Assembly: GCA_963924555.1 (NCBI GenBank)
Contig: OZ004589.1
Span: 4,216,001-4,280,000, forward strand
Direction of reading: 5' to 3'
DNA from: Crambe crambe
Lineage: Eukaryota; Porifera; Demospongiae; Poecilosclerida; Crambeidae
Length of the DNA stretch: 64,000 nucleotides
This document shows positions 62,781 through 64,000 of the stretch, piece after piece (position 1 is the stretch's first letter; each line of letters starts with the position of its first letter). The notes beneath the pieces were generated by a model. The model made no database searches and was not told where the DNA came from. It worked only from the letters and a program-made list of their open reading frames with translations. The position numbers and the translations under genes are program-made.

Positions 62781-64000
62781 AAGTGAGCAACCAAATCAAT
62801 TTTCGTCACTCTTACATAACAAACAGTGAGTGACAAACAATTCAATTATGCCACCCCAAGTATGCTATACCACTTAATTGCCACTCCCTTGTTGGAGTGG
62901 CAATTATGCCACTCCAATTATGCTATACATCTATACAGAATATGAAATTGAAAATACAACCAGAGCATAAATCCACTGCATGCATTGTTGCGACATTAGT
63001 GTGGTGAAATTATCCTTGCAACAGAATTTTCTAGGATGCGAATCAGCAACCTGTTGTTTGATGGTTTTTAAAAAACAGCTCTCAGGGCAGGCAAGTGCAT
63101 TTCTAACACTTGACCATCAATACTAGATCTCTGCACTTGGTTTCTCTCACTTCCCTACTTTACTTCCATTTTATCGCCGCAACAGAATCTTCAAATGACC
63201 AAATAAACTGTAATACCACAATTAGACAGTTCCAGCAATAATTATTATGACTTGACTGGGTGAAAATAAAATTGTACTTTAAATCTCAGATATTGTGTGT
63301 GACAAAATCTTTTGTTGATCAAGTCTGGCCAGCGAGACTAGATCATTGTTGCTTTATGGTGAGCAACAAGTGCTCTGAGAGATTTTGTCTGATGCTCTTT
63401 AGATAAATCCTAGTCCTGGATAAATCTGTTGTTCTTTATTACGTACACATAAGGCTATGGGATAAAGGGTATGTACCTAGCTACCTGGCCGGGCTAATTT
63501 TTTTTTTGGACGTACTTCCGACTTAGAATTTTTTTCAAGTCCTGATTTAACCTTTCACCCCAACACGGCCACACCCATGCACACCCATGTAGCCGGGGGG
63601 GGGGGGGACGTGACTACCCAGGCCATGTGCCAGTAGCCAGTTAACTTGTGGCAGCACTCACTTTCTTGTTGGCTAGTTGAACTTCCTTGAGTAAGTAAGT
63701 TTATGGTTGTAACGGGGAATGGATGATGGCAGTGATAGATGGTAGCATGGTAGCTATCTATGTCAGTGAGCTGTAACACCTTCAGATCCCTTACTTTATT
63801 TTCAGGCATGTGAGTTGACAAATTGTAGAAGATATCAAGAAAGAGTGAAGTAGATTTTTCTCCCTCCCACTGCTGTGTATTATTACATAGACAGGTATGC
63901 AAGCTACCAGTATTATAAATTGAGAATTTCTACCATTTTTAAGTGTCTACTGTATCCGATATCCTGTCTCTGTCTAGCCAAGTGGTTAATTTTAATATTA
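62781..64000. other. Window end: intergenic with simple G run at 63594-63608
   Basis: Apart from the exon candidate at 63662-63872, no gene, tRNA or element ends were recognised. A short direct repeat (GCCACTCC...AATTATGC) occurs near 62850-62930. Confidence 0.35.
63662..63872 (-). CDS. Candidate internal exon, unknown gene
   Basis: Minus strand: acceptor TAATACACAG, open for 211 nt, donor GAAA|GTGAGT. It encodes STSLFLDIFYNLSTHMPENK, VRDLKVLQLTDIDSYHATIY and HHPFPVTTINLLTQ. It looks like part of a folded protein. Its phase (1) does not fit the candidate exon at 61967-62191 (phase 0), so an intermediate exon would be required if both belong to one gene. The gene would start beyond the window. 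Confidence 0.3.

Noticed and set aside
1-64000. tRNA, rRNA or snRNA genes
   Set aside because: Reading for A/B box pairs, cloverleaf arms and conserved rRNA strings gave nothing convincing; a covariance search could not be run.

Overview
The window looks like nuclear DNA of a sponge, most likely a demosponge. This is an inference from content. Genes are metazoan and split by spliceosomal introns (SERBP1/HABP4, CCDC24, guanylate kinase, ELOF1). The intergenic DNA is AT-rich and full of short non-autonomous DNA transposons with clean terminal inverted repeats. Two large intron-poor receptor-like genes join an extracellular beta-helix to a multipass membrane domain. I see no rRNA, tRNA, CRISPR array or bacterial-style operon.

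Layout. 1-3717: a long single-exon ORF, probably cut by the window edge, with a transposase-like region, a PIN/XPG-like nuclease region and a C-terminal CXC cysteine domain; it is probably mobile-element coding sequence. 3.7-19.5 kb: almost gene-free and packed with transposon copies. These include two inverted copies of a ~1.1-1.5 kb element, a 34-bp tandem array fused to a 110-bp palindrome, elements with 8-9 bp or TA target duplications, hairpins and a decayed transposase-like ORF. 19.8-24.9 kb: a seven-exon SERBP1/HABP4 homologue, with a complete hammerhead-ribozyme-like motif in its large third intron. 25.0-26.7 kb: a hAT-like element and three exon-like segments of an unknown gene. 27.2-32.1 kb (minus): a CCDC24 homologue whose largest intron holds a complete, oppositely oriented gene with three VOC/PhnB-like domains. 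32.4-36.4 kb: an unrecognised five-exon gene starting head-to-head with CCDC24. 36.7-37.5 kb (minus): an intronless PB1-domain gene with heat-shock-element-like and NRF1-like motifs upstream. 39.1-40.6 kb: a two-exon gene for an 86-residue, probably mitochondrial protein. 41.6-46.2 kb: guanylate kinase, with a dead transposon and a foldback element in its introns. 46.4-47.0 kb (minus): ELOF1, 83 aa, containing a 62-nt GC-AG intron. 47.1-59.8 kb: a tandem family of giant receptors (gene A, a decayed middle copy carrying a MITE, gene B). 59.8-64 kb: repeats and a few possible minus-strand exons.

The housekeeping genes do not form one pathway; they are linked by architecture. Two head-to-head pairs (CCDC24 with the unknown gene, ELOF1 with receptor A) probably share promoters, and NRF1-like GCGCATGCGC motifs recur near starts. 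The candidates for something undescribed are the receptor family (secreted beta-helix, cysteine-rich module, about ten membrane segments, conserved EREPLL tail), the hammerhead motif and the N-terminal ORF. All exon structures were worked out by hand from splice signals, reading phase and remembered family sequences; no alignment or transcript was available.
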